6,465 nucleotides of DNA from Bacteroidia bacterium. Its GTDB lineage: Bacteria; Bacteroidota; Bacteroidia; NS11-12g; UBA9320. Shown here in pieces: positions 5,287-6,465 of the stretch. Location: contig JAQWZS010000162.1 of the NCBI GenBank assembly GCA_029253325.1, positions 1-6,465 of the forward strand, in the 5' to 3' direction. How positions within the stretch are numbered: the stretch's first letter is position 1; each line of letters opens with the position of its first letter. A program made the translations under genes and the position numbers. The notes under the pieces were generated by a model, which did no database searches, had not been told where the DNA came from, and was given only the letters and a program-made list of their open reading frames with translations.

Positions 5287-6108
5287 TTATTTACGTTTTC
5301 TTTCTAAAATTAATCTAGAAGATTTTTTCTTTTTGCTTCTTGTTTTTAAACCTTTAGACATAGTACCCTTACGAGTTCTAGCTTGACCACCTTTAGAGCG
5401 GCCTTCACCTCCACCTTGTGGGTGATCTACAGGGTTCATTGCTGCTGGACGAGTACGAGGTCTTCTTCCCAACCAACGACTTCTTCCTGCTTTTCCAGAT
5501 ATTTCTAATTGATGATCTCCGTTTGATACTTCACCAATTGTAGCAAGACAAGTAGTTAATATCATTCTGCTTTCACCTGATGGTAATTTAATAACAGCAT
5601 ATTTACCATCTCTAGCAACCAACTGTGCACTTGTACCTGCACTTCTGCATATTTCGGCACCTCTGCCTGGTTTCATTTCAATATTATGAATAGTTGTACC
5701 CAATGGGATTTCTAAAAGAGGAAGTGCATTTCCTAAATCGGGAGTAGATCCTGGACCAGAAGTAATTTTCTGACCAACTTTAATTCCTTTAGGAGCAACA
5801 ATATATCGCTTTTCACCATCAGCATATTGTACTAATGATATAAAAGCAGTTCTATTTGGATCATACTCAATACTAAGAACCTCTGCACTTTCATAACGAT
5901 TTCTTTTAAAATCTATAATACGATATCGACGCTTATGTCCTCCACCACGATTTCTCATGGTCATCTTACCTGTATCATTTCTACCACCAGACTTTTTCAA
6001 AGGAGCTAATAGGCTCTTTTCCGGCTTACTTGCAGTCAATGCTTCAAAAGTGACAGCTAGTTTAAAACGCTGACCAGGTGTTACTGGATTTATTCTCTTA
6101 ATTCCCAT
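5287..6108 (-). CDS. rplB: 50S ribosomal protein L2 (uL2)
   Basis: A 273-residue protein, the same length as E. coli L2. L2 is a core 23S rRNA-binding protein needed for subunit association and for assembly of the peptidyl-transferase region. The order of family landmarks is complete: KSGGRNDTGKMTMRNRGGGHKR (from residue 39), the RNA-binding barrel with YDPNRTAFISLV (82-93), APKGIKVG (105-112), EMKPGRGAEICRSAGT (144-159), QLVARDGKYA (162-171), and the signature MNPVDHPQGGGEG (224-236). His229, the residue required for activity in E. coli L2, is present; the His two residues later in E. coli is Gln231 here. The basic tail (ending LILERKRK) is typical. It starts 8 bases after rplW, with no Shine-Dalgarno motif, and is one of two starts lacking A at -3 (it has G). 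Confidence 0.99.
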   Translation of the reverse strand: MGIKRINPVTPGQRFKLAVTFEALTASKPEKSLLAPLKKSGGRNDTGKMTMRNRGGGHKRRYRIIDFKRNRYESAEVLSIEYDPNRTAFISLVQYADGEKRYIVAPKGIKVGQKITSGPGSTPDLGNALPLLEIPLGTTIHNIEMKPGRGAEICRSAGTSAQLVARDGKYAVIKLPSGESRMILTTCLATIGEVSNGDHQLEISGKAGRSRWLGRRPRTRPAAMNPVDHPQGGGEGRSKGGQARTRKGTMSKGLKTRSKKKKSSRLILERKRK

Positions 6109-6116
6109 TTCTCAGC

Positions 6117-6407
6117 TTATATATTTTCGTAAAAATCAATGCTTTGACCATCTTTAAGACTTACAATAGCTTTTTTATAGTTATTAGTCTTTCCGTTTGA
6201 AACACCCGATTTTGTAAAACGTGTTTTTCTTTTACCTGCAACAACTAAAGTTCTGATTTTAGCAACTTCAACTGAATACATTTTTTCTATCTCTGCTTTT
6301 ATTTCAGGTTTAGTAGCTGTTAATGCTACTCTGAAACCATATTGCCCTTTGTTTTCACTCAACAAAGACATTTTTTCTGTGATTAGTGGTTTAACTAGTA
6401 TTGCCAT
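6117..6407 (-). CDS. rplW: 50S ribosomal protein L23 (uL23)
   Basis: A 96-residue protein, close to the 100 residues of E. coli L23. L23 binds 23S rRNA domain III at the rim of the exit tunnel and is the docking site for trigger factor and the signal recognition particle. The N-terminal PLITEKMS (residues 7-14) matches E. coli PHVSEKAS, so Glu11 is the counterpart of the trigger-factor contact Glu18. The family core follows: ATKPEIKAEIEKMYSVEV (31-48), the strand TLVVAGK (53-59), a basic loop (60-78) that projects toward the tunnel in known structures, and the closing KKAIVSLKDGQSIDFYE (78-94). The ATG follows the rplD stop after one base (TAAGATG). No Shine-Dalgarno motif is present upstream; position -3 is A. 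Confidence 0.98.
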   Translation of the reverse strand: MAILVKPLITEKMSLLSENKGQYGFRVALTATKPEIKAEIEKMYSVEVAKIRTLVVAGKRKTRFTKSGVSNGKTNNYKKAIVSLKDGQSIDFYENI

Positions 6408-6408
6408 C

Positions 6409-6465
6409 TTAACTCAATGTCTCTTTTAATTTATTAATTGAACCTTCAACCAAAATGATATTGTT
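6409..6465 (-). CDS. rplD: 50S ribosomal protein L4 (uL4), 3' end only
   Basis: Only the last 18 codons and the TAA stop are inside the window; the start lies beyond the right edge. The visible residues read NNIILVEGSINKLKETLS, which resembles the C-terminal end of L4, where a short strand (here IILVEGS) is followed by a final helix. L4 is a large-subunit protein that lines the exit tunnel with L22; in E. coli it also represses its own S10 operon, but the leader that would show such control is outside this window. The call rests largely on position: rplD directly precedes rplW in S10 operons. One base separates its stop from the rplW start. Confidence 0.85.
   Translation of the reverse strand, partial: NNIILVEGSINKLKETLS

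Larger units (their letters stand above)
1..6465 (-). other. continuous S10-spc ribosomal-protein operon segment
   Basis: Seventeen genes run on one strand in the canonical order L4-L23-L2-S19-L22-S3-L16-L29-S17-L14-L24-L5-S14-S8-L6-L18-S5. Junction lengths in that order are 1, 8, 3, 2, 0, 12, 5, 9, 1, 2, 1, 7, 4, 15, 14 and 4 bases, with no overlaps. No promoter or terminator can fit between genes, so any internal one would have to lie within coding sequence; transcription as one unit is inferred. The operon start (rpsJ side) and end (rpmD, rplO, secY side) are outside the window. Confidence 0.93.

Noticed and set aside
1..6465. A hidden novel system, mobile element, CRISPR array or RNA gene
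   Set aside because: Coding sequences of known ribosomal proteins fill the window with gaps of at most 15 bases, the gene order is canonical, and no repeat, tRNA-like or foreign-looking segment was seen.

Overview
This window is an uninterrupted stretch of the universal ribosomal-protein gene cluster (S10 operon running into the spc operon). All genes lie on the minus strand, so transcription runs from high to low coordinates. In transcription order the genes are: 3' end of rplD (L4), rplW (L23), rplB (L2), rpsS (S19), rplV (L22), rpsC (S3), rplP (L16), rpmC (L29), rpsQ (S17), rplN (L14), rplX (L24), rplE (L5), rpsN (S14), rpsH (S8), rplF (L6), rplR (L18) and the 5' end of rpsE (S5). Both end genes are cut by the window edge; the other 15 are complete and intact.

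The organism is most likely a member of the Bacteroidota. The DNA is AT-rich by eye. L29 carries KMKFSHAVSPIENP, L22 has RIQPAPQGRA in its hairpin, L14 has RRPDGSYIRFDDNSCVLL, S8 has a few extra residues around its AAGPQG loop, and L18 ends FDRNGYLYHGRIKNLAEGAREGGLKF-like; all are forms I associate with this phylum. Gene starts also fit: almost none has a Shine-Dalgarno sequence, and 14 of the 16 visible starts have an A at position -3. I cannot place it reliably below phylum level.

Layout: the 16 gene junctions are 0 to 15 bases long and no reading frames overlap. rplV and rpsC abut exactly (TAAATG), and rpsQ (last S10 gene in E. coli) is separated from rplN (first spc gene) by one base, so there is no room for a separate spc promoter. 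Every visible start is ATG; 14 of 16 visible stops are TAA and two (rpmC, rplX) are TAG. No non-coding stretch exceeds 15 bases, so the window holds no room for an RNA gene, terminator, mobile element or array outside the coding sequences, and I saw none inside.

The products are all structural parts of the ribosome. L2, L4, L14, L16, L22, L23, L24, L29, L5, L6 and L18 build the large subunit (peptidyl-transferase surroundings, exit tunnel, 5S RNA protuberance); S3, S5, S8, S14, S17 and S19 build the small subunit (mRNA entry, decoding fidelity, head and platform assembly). This is an ordinary, highly conserved housekeeping region. I found no sign of a previously undescribed system; the most useful observation is the translation-initiation pattern.
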